A DNA stretch of 64,000 bases from a virus. The notes under the pieces were generated by a model. It ran no database searches. It was given only the letters and a program-made list of their open reading frames with translations, and was not told the origin of the DNA. The stretch lies in the IMG/VR virus record IMGVR_UViG_3300036782_000052, positions 1 to 64,000 of that record; one strand, written 5' to 3'. This document shows positions 42,386-49,792 of this stretch, in pieces; within the stretch, counting starts at the first letter, position 1, and each line of letters starts with the position of its first letter. The translations under genes were made by a program, and so were the position numbers.

Positions 42386-43290
42386 GCACAAGAAAAGAGA
42401 AATTGCGCGAGGCACAGGAAGATTTGGAACTCGCCGACGTTAGCGAGCCGATGCCAGTTCATCCGTTGGCGGCCGTATTCCCGATGATGACGGATGACGA
42501 ACTTGCCGATCTTGCTGACGACATCAAGACGAATGGGCAAATCCATCCGATCATCGTCGATGGCAGCGGCCAGCTCATTGACGGGCGGAACCGTCTGCGA
42601 GCCTGCGAAATCGCCGGTGTTGAGCCACGTATTGCTCCGCTGAACGGACATGATCCGCAGGCCTTCATCGTGTCGGCGAACCTCGCGCGGCGGAACCTGT
42701 CGAAAGGCCAGCAGGCGATGGCGCTGGCGATGATCTACCCAGAGCCGGAAAAGGGTGGCCGGGGGAAAGTCTCACATATTCATGAGAGTTTAGGGGTCAG
42801 TAAGGGAGCTGCTCAAAATCTACTGTCGCAAGCTCGTAAGATCCTCGGTCATTCTATCGACCTTGCAAAGCAGGTCATCGCCGGATCGACGCACTTCGAC
42901 GAGGCGCTGAAATCGGTCATAGCCGCCGAACAGAAGAATAAGTCGCGCGATGCACAGCTTAACGAGCTTCGGACCAAAGCGCCGGACGTTGCGGCGCTCG
43001 TCGCCGACGAACGCATAAGTCTCGAAGCCGGTCTTGCCGAACTCGGTCAGCGTCAGCGGGCGATCCGGAATATCATTGAGAGCGCGAAGTCGAGCGCGAC
43101 CAAGTTCGTCGGGTTAGCTGCGCATGTAACCATTATCGAAGGCGCCCTCCGGCTAACCGATGAGGACCTCGCGATGATTGCCGTCGATCCAGACGACGCG
43201 GACCCTTTGAGTGAGCTTCCCGTCAAAGAGATAATCTCGGCGGCTGCGGCGATAGATGAATTAAGGCATCTAAAGACCTCAAACGACTGA
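42382..43290 (+). CDS. ParB-fold protein
   Basis: The 302-residue protein has the ParB N-terminal nuclease-like domain: VHPLAAVFPMMTDDELADLA, IKTNGQIHPIIVDGSGQLID, GRNRLRACEIAGVEP, then SANLARRNLSKGQQAMALAM. An HTH follows (SLGVSKGAAQNLLSQARKIL). ParB-type phage proteins may act in partition or regulation. GTG at 42382 overlaps the previous stop. Base composition drops in GC from about 42750 through 43840 compared with its neighbours, a possible sign of separate acquisition. Confidence 0.82.
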   Translation: MSTRKEKLREAQEDLELADVSEPMPVHPLAAVFPMMTDDELADLADDIKTNGQIHPIIVDGSGQLIDGRNRLRACEIAGVEPRIAPLNGHDPQAFIVSANLARRNLSKGQQAMALAMIYPEPEKGGRGKVSHIHESLGVSKGAAQNLLSQARKILGHSIDLAKQVIAGSTHFDEALKSVIAAEQKNKSRDAQLNELRTKAPDVAALVADERISLEAGLAELGQRQRAIRNIIESAKSSATKFVGLAAHVTIIEGALRLTDEDLAMIAVDPDDADPLSELPVKEIISAAAAIDELRHLKTSND

Positions 43291-43303
43291 GGAACACTTT
43301 ATT

Positions 43304-43837
43304 ATGTCAAGTAGAGCAAAGAGAATACGAGAGTATAACGAGCAACTCGTTAACGAGGTCAAGGCAACCCTTCCCCGCAATGAGGATGGGTCCCTCATCG
43401 AAGGAGGCCTTCGGGCGGCTTTGGCAAGGCGGCTACGCGAGAAGATCAACCTAGACACAGTTGCCGATCAGCGCGCAGCGGCTGTGATCGAAAGCCTAAC
43501 GAAGCAACCCGGTGAAGATGACGACGACGATGCTGGCGGCCTGCAACTGAACTTATTCGGCGATCTCTATGGCTATAACCCACTGCGTCTCCTCAAAGAT
43601 TCATCGGGCAATATCATCGAGGAAGAACGGGCGCCGGCATCATTCTTCATGGCGGAGTTGGTGCGCAGTTCAGAACATATGCGGCGAGCGACACTCTGGA
43701 ACAACCGCAAGGCTCGCAAGGTCGAATTCTTTTTGCAGTGGTGCGCGGCTGAGAGAGCGAAGGGGCGGCCGGAACGCGAATTGATATGGGGCAACTGCGC
43801 CAAGGAAACTGGCATTGTCCACGAGAAGAAAAAGTGA
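43304..43837 (+). CDS. Hypothetical protein with clamp-binding-like motif
   Basis: The 177-residue protein is helical at the N-terminus (AKRIREYNEQLVNEVKATLP) and has an acidic stretch (GEDDDDDAGG) followed by LQLNLFGDLYGYNPLRLL, in which QLNLF is a good match to the bacterial sliding-clamp-binding consensus. The C-terminal part (MRRATLWNNRKARKVEFFLQ, WCAAERAKGRPERELIWGNC) is basic. It lies 13 nt after the ParB-fold gene in the same lower-GC stretch. Function unknown. Confidence 0.65.
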   Translation: MSSRAKRIREYNEQLVNEVKATLPRNEDGSLIEGGLRAALARRLREKINLDTVADQRAAAVIESLTKQPGEDDDDDAGGLQLNLFGDLYGYNPLRLLKDSSGNIIEEERAPASFFMAELVRSSEHMRRATLWNNRKARKVEFFLQWCAAERAKGRPERELIWGNCAKETGIVHEKKK

Positions 43838-44058
43838 GCGCTCGCCGCCAGCTCTATCCGCCGATCCCGCTCGTCCTCGTCTGCGCCTGCGGCTCGGACA
43901 AGATCATCGCCTGTCAACCGGGTACCGACCCTCGCCGTACCGGAAAGGTCGTGCCCTTCGTTAAGCCGCCGCCTGATCCGATGGTGTGCTGGTGCGCTGC
44001 TTGCTGGCCGTGGTCGGTCCCTCGCCACGGCAAGCGCAAATCCAAAGTTCGCCACTAA
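43834..44058 (+). CDS. Small Cys-rich protein
   Basis: The 74-residue product contains LVLVCACGSDKIIACQPG and DPMVCWCAACWPWSV, a CxCG plus CxCxxC arrangement that looks like a small metal-binding domain. The end is strongly basic (RHGKRKSKVRH). GTG at 43834 overlaps the preceding stop. It lies directly before the replication-type DUF1376 gene. Confidence 0.6.
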   Translation: MSARRQLYPPIPLVLVCACGSDKIIACQPGTDPRRTGKVVPFVKPPPDPMVCWCAACWPWSVPRHGKRKSKVRH

Positions 44059-44074
44059 AAACGGGAGACGAGCC

Positions 44075-44917
44075 ATGAGCCGTTCAGCGACCTGGATGCC
44101 GTTCTATGTGGGGGATTATCTCGCCGACACCGGGCGGCTGACCACGACCTGCCATGGCGCCTACATGCTGCTCATAATGGACTACTGGCGCAACGGCCCG
44201 CTGCCCGACGACGATCAGATCCTGGCCACGATCACCCGGCTGGGCGACTGCGCCTGGCGGAAGGTCAAGAAGGTGGTGCGGCCGTTCTTCCATGCGCATG
44301 ATGGTCGGCTGCATCACCGGCGCATCGACGCCGAGCTGGCGAAGGTCACGAACATCAGCGGCAAACGTCGTGGCGCCGCGCAGGCACGCCACGATGCAAA
44401 CGACGCGGTTTTGCATGCAAACGACCATGCAAACGAGGCGGTTTTGCATGCAAACGACCATGCAAACGAGGCGGTTTTGCATACCGATTTGCATGCTGAC
44501 TCACGCGCGTCCGCGTTACCTTCACAATCACAGAAACAGAAACCAAGAAAAAGAACCCCCCCTAACCCCCCCGCCGAGGCGGGTGGGAACGTGGGTGTGG
44601 TTGAAGACGTTTATTTTCAAACGTTTATCGATAATTACCCACGGCGAAAGGCCATCGACGCGGCCCACCGCGCCTGGCAGGCCCGGATCGCCGAGGGCAT
44701 CGATCCGGAGGAAATCCTCGAAGGATTACAACGTTTTGAGTTCACCAGCCGGATCGATAAGATCCCCTATCCGGCGAACTGGCTGCGCGCCGGCCAATGG
44801 CGGGACGTGCCGGATTCCGCCGCTGAACCGGGCTTCGATCCGGTCCTCAGGGCGGTCGGCCTGAAGCCCGCGGACTTCGTGAATTGCACCGACGAGGAAC
44901 GGAGGTTGCTGCAATGA
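44075..44917 (+). CDS. DUF1376-type replication protein with internal iteron repeats
   Basis: The 280-residue protein starts with the DUF1376/YdaU pattern: ATWMPFYVGDYLADTGRLTT, CHGAYMLLIMDYWRNGPLPD, and ILATITRLGDCAWRKVKKVV. Such proteins replace or accompany lambda O-like initiators. Residues 107-137 consist of three HANDHANEAVL-type repeats. The C-terminal domain (FIDNYPRRKAIDAAHRAWQA, RFEFTSRIDKIPYPANWLRA) matches the phage replication-protein end seen with DUF1376. The DNA of the repeat part forms a five-copy array (44394-44480), recalling the lambda origin inside gene O. The stop overlaps the next ATG. Confidence 0.82.
   Translation: MSRSATWMPFYVGDYLADTGRLTTTCHGAYMLLIMDYWRNGPLPDDDQILATITRLGDCAWRKVKKVVRPFFHAHDGRLHHRRIDAELAKVTNISGKRRGAAQARHDANDAVLHANDHANEAVLHANDHANEAVLHTDLHADSRASALPSQSQKQKPRKRTPPNPPAEAGGNVGVVEDVYFQTFIDNYPRRKAIDAAHRAWQARIAEGIDPEEILEGLQRFEFTSRIDKIPYPANWLRAGQWRDVPDSAAEPGFDPVLRAVGLKPADFVNCTDEERRLLQ
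44394..44480 (+). repeat. Iteron array, candidate replication origin
   Basis: The 10-mer ATGCAAACGA occurs five times, at 44394, 44415, 44427, 44448 and 44460. Two perfect 33-bp units (44415-44447 and 44448-44480) are preceded by a shortened one. Each GCGGTTTTGC/ATGCAAAC junction makes the palindrome TTTGCATGCAAA. A Pro-tract and A/T-richer DNA follow (44522-44555 and 44600-44640), as expected for a DNA-unwinding element. The array codes the HANDHANE repeats of the protein, so protein and DNA repeats are the same sequence. Confidence 0.7.
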
Positions 44918-45627
44918 CACGCGAAATTTGGGCCGCAATCCTGGCGAAATGGGCCGCGCCGATGGACCCGGAGCGGGGCGCGAGGGCGCTCGGGGCGATG
45001 CTCCCAGGGCTGGCCGGATACCCGGACGCGGCGTTCACCGAGGCGAGCGCCCGGGCGATCGCGCTGACCGGGCGGATCCTCAGCGACGGCTCCAGGGCGC
45101 CGCTGGCGCGCATCCCGACCTTCGGCGAGCTGCAGGATGGGCTTGGCCGGTGGTGGCATGAACACGGCCCAAAGCGCCAGCTTCCGGCCATTGGTCAGGA
45201 TCGCGTTGACATCCCCAAGCCGCGCGATGCGCCGACCGAGGCCGAATTGGAATACGTTGGCGGCATCGTTCACGCGCTGCGGTCCGATCTCGGGGTTCAG
45301 GCGATGGAGCGGGAAGCGATGACCATGCAGCCGCGTTTGGTGAAGCATTTGCCGCGTCCGATGACCGACGAACAGCTCATCGAGACCTACAAACGAGCCG
45401 GTCCTGCGGGTGCAAAACGTCTGCAAATGCTGCGCGAAAAGATGGCTCGCGAGAGCGCCGAAGCGATGCAGGCGCGCGTGAAAGCCGCCCAAATGGCCGT
45501 GTTCTATCCCGATCATGACCGCCACGATGAGGCGTATGCGGGCGCGCAAAACGTGCGAAAAACTGACGCCGAAAATGACCACGAATTTGGCGTCGAAAAC
45601 GAGCGCGATTTTGGTGCGCAAATTTGA
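44914..45627 (+). CDS. Hypothetical replication-linked protein
   Basis: The 237-residue protein begins TREIWAAILAKWAAPMDPER, an arrangement similar to small phage proteins placed after DUF1376 genes, which may act like helicase loaders (lambda P-like); this is position-based inference. The middle (ARIPTFGELQDGLGRWWHEH) and a helix-rich C-terminus (AKRLQMLREKMARESAEAMQ) follow. The end contains an imperfect repeat ENDHEFGVENERDFG; its DNA element GACGCCGAAAATGACCAC recurs across the gene junction. ATG overlaps the preceding stop. Confidence 0.65.
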   Translation: MTREIWAAILAKWAAPMDPERGARALGAMLPGLAGYPDAAFTEASARAIALTGRILSDGSRAPLARIPTFGELQDGLGRWWHEHGPKRQLPAIGQDRVDIPKPRDAPTEAELEYVGGIVHALRSDLGVQAMEREAMTMQPRLVKHLPRPMTDEQLIETYKRAGPAGAKRLQMLREKMARESAEAMQARVKAAQMAVFYPDHDRHDEAYAGAQNVRKTDAENDHEFGVENERDFGAQI

Positions 45628-46613
45628 CGCCGAAAATGACCACCATTCGGAAGCCTAAAATCGTCGTGGTTTCGACGGCAAAAATGGCGTCCGGAAAGGC
45701 CCCATCCGTCGGCGACTACATGGCCGGTCGGAATCATCAAGCCTACCGCATCCTCGGCGTGACCATGCTGCGTCAGGCCGGGTCCGCCGAACGCCGCTAC
45801 CGCCTGTCCTGCATCTGCGAGCCGCGCCAGGACGTGCCGGCCGGCGCGGTGCTGCACCCGTGGCGCCTCGGCACAAAGCTGCCGCCCAAGATCAGCCGCG
45901 CGGCGATGCCGCCGATCGTCTCGCCGCTCTTGCTGCGCATGGGCATCCGCGACCGTGAGATGCTCGAGCGTCTGCAATTCCGCACGCCGCTCTTGCTGGC
46001 GATGGCGCTGGAGCCGATCCGCACGGCGCGTGCCCAGGCTACCGCGCAGCAGCGCGATCGCGTGGCCCGGGTCGGCCGCGACCGTGGGGTGGTCAACCTG
46101 GCCGACTTCGGTGCGGCACTGCGCCTCGATGCCGTGCGCACCAGGGATGGCACCGTGCTGCGCGAAGCCGATGTGCTGGTACACGACGAGCCCGAGGAAC
46201 CCGGCTCACGCCGGCGCATCCGCCGTGCCCGCCGGGCCGACCCGCTCGATACCCTGCTGAAGCATGGCAGCATCAACCGGCGCCAGCACACCGCCGCCAT
46301 GGCGCTGCGCGGGGACTGTGAGGCGGCTACGCCCAAGCTGCCGTCCTGTGCCGCCCAGAGCGAGGTCCACGCGGTGCCATGGGCGCGCCTCGGCGTCACG
46401 CCGTCGCAGCTGACGGCCAGCGCCGCCGCCCGCGACGCCCTGGCCTGTCTGCGTGCCCAGCATCTCCCCGTGGTGATCTGGATCGTCGGGGGCGGCACCA
46501 TCACCGGCTACGTCATCTACGCCCGTGTACACCGACAGACCGCTACCGAGCGGCTGCGAGCGGGACTGAGTGAACTCGCCAACCACTACTATGGCCAGGA
46601 GGAAGCGGCATGA
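45624..46613 (+). CDS. Hypothetical protein, possibly DUF6456-like
   Basis: The 329-residue protein has a basic N-terminus, a middle part with MAALEPIRTARAQ-like helices, and at residues 210-240 DPLDTLLKHGSINRRQHTAA followed by MALRGDCE, resembling the DUF6456 element of alphaproteobacterial regulators. A C-terminal LACLRAQHLPVVIWIVGGGT segment could be a weak membrane helix or buried strand. ATG overlaps the upstream stop and the stop overlaps the next ATG. The family link is tentative. Confidence 0.6.
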   Translation: MTPKMTTIRKPKIVVVSTAKMASGKAPSVGDYMAGRNHQAYRILGVTMLRQAGSAERRYRLSCICEPRQDVPAGAVLHPWRLGTKLPPKISRAAMPPIVSPLLLRMGIRDREMLERLQFRTPLLLAMALEPIRTARAQATAQQRDRVARVGRDRGVVNLADFGAALRLDAVRTRDGTVLREADVLVHDEPEEPGSRRRIRRARRADPLDTLLKHGSINRRQHTAAMALRGDCEAATPKLPSCAAQSEVHAVPWARLGVTPSQLTASAAARDALACLRAQHLPVVIWIVGGGTITGYVIYARVHRQTATERLRAGLSELANHYYGQEEAA

Positions 46614-46786
46614 CGGAACGGACGCGCCAACTGCGGGTGCCCCGCGCGACGGTGGTCGCGGCGATCCTCAGCGCACACGGCTTTCCGGTCAGTTCGCCCG
46701 ACGATGGCGATCTCGATGACCTCGAAATGGAACGCTGGGAAGTCTGCCTGGAGATCGTCGACCGGCTGTGTGAGCCCGAGGCATGA
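46610..46786 (+). CDS. Small hypothetical protein (58 aa)
   Basis: A 58-codon frame exactly fills the space between two genes, with ATGA overlaps at both ends (46610-46613 and 46783-46786). The product (TERTRQLRVPRATVVAAILS, DDLEMERWEVCLEIVDRLCE) is amphipathic and acidic at the end. GAGGAAG provides the ribosome-binding site. Perfect coupling on both sides makes it a real gene despite its size. Function unknown. Confidence 0.75.
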   Translation: MTERTRQLRVPRATVVAAILSAHGFPVSSPDDGDLDDLEMERWEVCLEIVDRLCEPEA

Positions 46787-47406
46787 GAGCCCCGAAGCTG
46801 GCGCCCACCGCGACGGCCAAGCCGCCGCTCGTGCGCGAGGTGATCGACTTCCTCGACATCAACCGCCTGGTGCCGAACCCGCGCAATCCGCGCAAGCACT
46901 CGGACGATCAGATCAACCGGCTGATGGCGAGCCTGCGCACCAACGGCCAAACCAGGCACGTGCTGGCCCGCAAGGCGAACCTGATGCTGATCGCCGGTCA
47001 TGGCGTGCGCGAGGCCGCCATGCGCCTCGGCATGACGCAGCTCAGCGTCGTGCTGCTGGACGTCGACCAGAAGGAGGCCGACCGGATCATGCTGGCCGAC
47101 AATCGGCTGGGCGATCTGTCGACCTCGGATCCCGACAACGTCGCGGAGATCCTGCGCACCATCGACGCCACCGACTGGCTGGCGACCGGCTACACGCCGG
47201 AAGAGGGCGAGAAGCTGTTCAAGGGCATCTCCGGCGCCGACCTGGTGGTGACCGAGATCGAGAGCGATGACCGGGCCGACGCGTTCTGGATCAGCGTGCG
47301 CGGGCCCCTGGGCGAGCAGGCGCAGGCGCTGCAGCGCATCAAGGCGCTGATGGCCGATATGCCGAAAGTAGAGGTGACGTTGGGCACGACCGATGACTTC
47401 TCGTGA
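46783..47406 (+). CDS. ParB/Sulfiredoxin-fold protein
   Basis: The 207-residue protein has the ParB N-terminal domain: DFLDINRLVPNPRNPRKHSD, DQINRLMASLRTNGQTRHVL, then MLIAGHGVREAAMRLGMTQL and KEADRIMLADNRLGDLS. This type often precedes phage DNA-modifying or terminase genes and may have nuclease or CTP-linked activity. It lacks an obvious C-terminal HTH. It is the second of three ParB-like proteins in the window. ATG overlaps the 58-residue gene. Confidence 0.82.
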   Translation: MRAPKLAPTATAKPPLVREVIDFLDINRLVPNPRNPRKHSDDQINRLMASLRTNGQTRHVLARKANLMLIAGHGVREAAMRLGMTQLSVVLLDVDQKEADRIMLADNRLGDLSTSDPDNVAEILRTIDATDWLATGYTPEEGEKLFKGISGADLVVTEIESDDRADAFWISVRGPLGEQAQALQRIKALMADMPKVEVTLGTTDDFS

Positions 47407-47599
47407 GGTTTCGCTTTGCCTTGGTTGCATGCGATGGCACGAGCCGCCGGTGCCGTGCGAGCACGACAGTTCGAAGCCGTGTCTCACGTGTGGTCGGGTG
47501 CGCGGCTATCGATGGAACGACGACAAGGGCAACCCGGCAGCGCCGGCCGTGATGTGCTGGTCCTGCTGGGATGGCGAAGCGCGGAGGCAAGTCGCATGA
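47393..47599 (+). CDS. Small zinc-ribbon protein
   Basis: The 68-residue protein has CLGCMRWHEPPVPCEHD, KPCLTCGRVRGYRW and VMCWSCWDGEAR, giving several CxxC pairs suited to two zinc sites. Similar small treble-clef or ribbon proteins are common in phage early regions. It overlaps the ParB-fold gene by 14 nt and the next gene by an ATGA junction. Confidence 0.7.
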   Translation: MTSREVSLCLGCMRWHEPPVPCEHDSSKPCLTCGRVRGYRWNDDKGNPAAPAVMCWSCWDGEARRQVA

Positions 47600-48090
47600 A
47601 GGTTGAAGACCCGATCACCTCGCCGCCGACGATCCAAGGCCGCTTTGCCAGCGTCTGGGCGATCGACTATCCCCGCATACTGCGCAATCGCGGGGAGGAC
47701 CCGTCCGGGATCAAGGCGGCCGTTGCGGGATGGCTGGTCGAAGCGCCGTGGGCACATCCGTTGTGGCACAGCTACTATGTCACCTTGATCCATCTGCGGC
47801 CGGTCGATGGGCTCGGCGATCCGATTATCCATCTGCCGGCCGCGACGCATGAGCTGACGGTCTTCGCCCTCGATCCGGTCGCGCCGCGGGACAATCTGGT
47901 GGAACGCGGCGCCGCCGCGCTGCTGTCTCCGGTCAACTTCGCCGCTCAGCTGATCTGCGATAGCGACGCGGCGGCGATGGCCGATGCGGCGGCGGCGATA
48001 CAAAGGATCTGCGATGGGACGCTCAGTCCGGACACGGATTTTCTTTCGCAGTGGATCGATCTGTTCGGCGACAACATGGTGAGAAGATGA
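47596..48090 (+). CDS. Hypothetical protein
   Basis: The 164-residue product (GRFASVWAIDYPRILRNRGE, PLWHSYYVTLIHLRPVDGLG, HELTVFALDPVAPRDNLVE) is a mixed alpha-beta protein of no recognised family, with a C-terminal helical stretch. Both ends have ATGA overlaps with neighbours. Function unknown. Confidence 0.7.
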   Translation: MKVEDPITSPPTIQGRFASVWAIDYPRILRNRGEDPSGIKAAVAGWLVEAPWAHPLWHSYYVTLIHLRPVDGLGDPIIHLPAATHELTVFALDPVAPRDNLVERGAAALLSPVNFAAQLICDSDAAAMADAAAAIQRICDGTLSPDTDFLSQWIDLFGDNMVRR

Positions 48091-48671
48091 CGTCTCTTGA
48101 TCCGCAATTCATCGCCGGCATGCGCGCCGGCCTCGAGGCCGCAGCCAGGCGCTATGACGGGCAGCGTGCTTCGATTGAGCGAAGCCTGGCGGTCGAGAAG
48201 GACAAACGCGAGCAGGATCGCTACCGCGTCTGGGTGCAGGACAACCAGGCGCACGCCGCTGGTCTGCGGGGCATGGCCGAGCAGTTTGACGCCAATCCCA
48301 ACGAGCTGCTGGCGGTCATGGGTAACGACAAGCCGCCGCCCGACCCGGACAAGGAGGACATGGCCCATCTGGCTAAGCTGCTGCTGCGCAAGGCGCGTGA
48401 GGATGACGAGGGTCTGCTGGCGCTCTTTTCGAACAATCTGAACACGATCATCGCCGCGCTTGATCGGGCCTCGGCTGCCGACCCCGAACCGAAGGCGCCG
48501 ACGAAACTACGGCTTGCGACAAACGCGAGCCTGCACCTGCTGCACGATGAGTTGGTCACCATGTCGGCGGATGCGGTGATCGTCATCGGCGCCGTCCATG
48601 TCCAGGCCCACGAGCTTCTGGTGGTGGTTAGGGAAGCCCTGGCGTGGCGCGAGGACGCCACAGATCAGTGA
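48087..48671 (+). CDS. Hypothetical helical protein
   Basis: The 194-residue product is strongly helical: FIAGMRAGLEAAARRYDGQR, ERSLAVEKDKREQDRYRVWV, AHLAKLLLRKAREDDEGLLA, with a C-terminal VIVIGAVHVQAHELLVVVRE. A coiled-coil or scaffold-like role is possible. ATG overlaps the upstream stop and the stop overlaps the next GTG. No family recognised. Confidence 0.65.
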   Translation: MTSLDPQFIAGMRAGLEAAARRYDGQRASIERSLAVEKDKREQDRYRVWVQDNQAHAAGLRGMAEQFDANPNELLAVMGNDKPPPDPDKEDMAHLAKLLLRKAREDDEGLLALFSNNLNTIIAALDRASAADPEPKAPTKLRLATNASLHLLHDELVTMSADAVIVIGAVHVQAHELLVVVREALAWREDATDQ

Positions 48672-48862
48672 CCGAAGATCTCGAAGTCCCGGAAGGAACG
48701 ATCAAAATTATCACCAAACGATCCGAGATGGTATTCGGACCACCCAAAGGATTTCTGGCGTGGGACGAAATCCGGTTTCGCCGATGCGAAGCCTGCGGCG
48801 AGAATTGGGCGGACGATCCATCGCCGCTTTGCCTTGGCTGCATGTCACAGCAAGTTCGTTAG
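48668..48862 (+). CDS. Small zinc-ribbon protein
   Basis: The 64-residue product (EDLEVPEGTIKIITKRSEMV, then FRRCEACGENWADDPSPLCL with CLGCMSQ) has two CxxC pairs 14 residues apart, a single zinc ribbon. GTG at 48668 overlaps the previous stop. It resembles the ribbon protein at 47393 in its CLGCM motif. Confidence 0.6.
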   Translation: MTEDLEVPEGTIKIITKRSEMVFGPPKGFLAWDEIRFRRCEACGENWADDPSPLCLGCMSQQVR

Positions 48863-48915
48863 TCTTTTCAGATCGATCCGATAGAAACTTGCGCGTCTAC
48901 CAGAGGAGAAACGTA

Positions 48916-49164
48916 ATGTCTGATGATACGACCACGACAGCCGTCACTACGACGGACGCAGACCCGCCCGCGACGCCAACGCACGTTGTCGTAGCACCGG
49001 GCCATCGTATCCTGCATCACCACCGTCACGCTACCGGCCAGGTGGTAGCGTCGGTCTCTCACGCCGGTGAGACCGTCGCGGTGTCGCCGGGCGACGCCGA
49101 TGCCCTGGTTGCCAGTGGCGCGGCGACGCCGGCCCCATCGCAACCGGCTGACAGTCTCGACTAG
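48916..49164 (+). CDS. Paralogue of the head-side protein at the window start
   Basis: The 82-residue protein has a Thr/Asp-rich start, then THVVVAPGHRILHHHRHATG, a GETVAVSPGDADALVASGAA block, and a Pro/Ala tail. This matches the layout of the protein at 3-305 (His-rich start, PGETIEVSPEDAVLLAANGS block). ATG at 48916 follows GGAGAAACGTA. Finding a copy far from the structural genes, inside the early operon, is odd and suggests duplication and reuse. The tetraloop hairpin at 49170 follows. Confidence 0.65.
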   Translation: MSDDTTTTAVTTTDADPPATPTHVVVAPGHRILHHHRHATGQVVASVSHAGETVAVSPGDADALVASGAATPAPSQPADSLD

Positions 49165-49169
49165 GATCA

Positions 49170-49189
49170 GCGGGGGCTTCGGCCCCCGC
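49170..49189 (+). terminator. UUCG-tetraloop hairpin
   Basis: A perfect 8-bp stem GCGGGGGC / GCCCCCGC closes a TTCG loop 6 nt after the preceding stop. The T-run is poor, so it may slow or stabilise rather than end transcription; the next gene starts 18 nt later with its own ribosome-binding site. Confidence 0.6.
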
Positions 49190-49207
49190 GCGTTCTCGGA
49201 GGATTTG

Positions 49208-49483
49208 ATGTCAGACCAACCGCCCGCAGCCATCAATAATCGCGTTGAGACGGGGCTAAGTTTTGTCTCCCCAGTGCAGATGCCGACCCTCACGCTTGGC
49301 GGCAACATAGCCAGCGTAACGGATGACGGGACGGTTCGTATCGACTGGCCGAAGGTCGAAGAAGCCGCTCGCCCCCATGATCCGACCGCGTCAGCTTGGG
49401 TCGTCGACGGCGTGACCCGGAGCATCGCCAGGATGCTGATCGCTGTGCGGGATCACACCTCCAAAACGTTCGACGAGCGGTAA
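49208..49483 (+). CDS. Hypothetical protein
   Basis: The 91-residue product (SDQPPAAINNRVETGLSFVS, TLTLGGNIASVTDDGTVRID, VDGVTRSIARMLIAVRDHTS) begins with a beta-rich half and ends in a helix. ATG at 49208 follows GGAGGATTTG. The next gene starts 3 nt after the stop. Function unknown. Confidence 0.65.
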   Translation: MSDQPPAAINNRVETGLSFVSPVQMPTLTLGGNIASVTDDGTVRIDWPKVEEAARPHDPTASAWVVDGVTRSIARMLIAVRDHTSKTFDER

Positions 49484-49486
49484 CCG

Positions 49487-49729
49487 ATGGAACAACTCTT
49501 ATCTCAGTGGCAAGCTATGGCGTGGATCGCTTGGCGGACCAAAGAGGCGCTGCGCGCCTTCCAAGAGCCCGATGGATCGAAGAAGTGGCAGGACGCGCTC
49601 GCCGGCAAATATCCGCCGGGGCTTGGTCGTCCGAGGATGATGACCCCGCAGCAGGCGCAAGCCGATCTCGAGCGTAGCGTTAAGGCCGGCGAGGTGCGTC
49701 CCATCGACCCGCCACGCGTCCTCCATTGA
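49487..49729 (+). CDS. Hypothetical protein
   Basis: The 80-residue product (EQLLSQWQAMAWIAWRTKEA, LRAFQEPDGSKKWQDALAGK) is helical with Trp-rich stretches and a C-terminal LERSVKAGEVRPIDP. No family recognised. It is the last gene before a small gap with an inverted repeat and a DnaA-box-like sequence. Confidence 0.65.
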   Translation: MEQLLSQWQAMAWIAWRTKEALRAFQEPDGSKKWQDALAGKYPPGLGRPRMMTPQQAQADLERSVKAGEVRPIDPPRVLH

Positions 49730-49734
49730 AGAAG

Positions 49735-49767
49735 TTATCGACAGACTTATCCCCCGAATTGGGGATA
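49735..49767. promoter_or_regulatory. Inverted repeat with DnaA-box-like sequence
   Basis: TTATCGACA near 49735 differs at one base from the DnaA box TTATCCACA, and TTATCCCCC follows. The latter forms a perfect 7-bp inverted repeat TATCCCC-CGAATT-GGGGATA (49748-49767). It could be an operator or a secondary origin element; the sequence alone does not decide. Confidence 0.35.
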
Positions 49768-49792
49768 GTTCGATGTCGGATTGCGGGATGAC

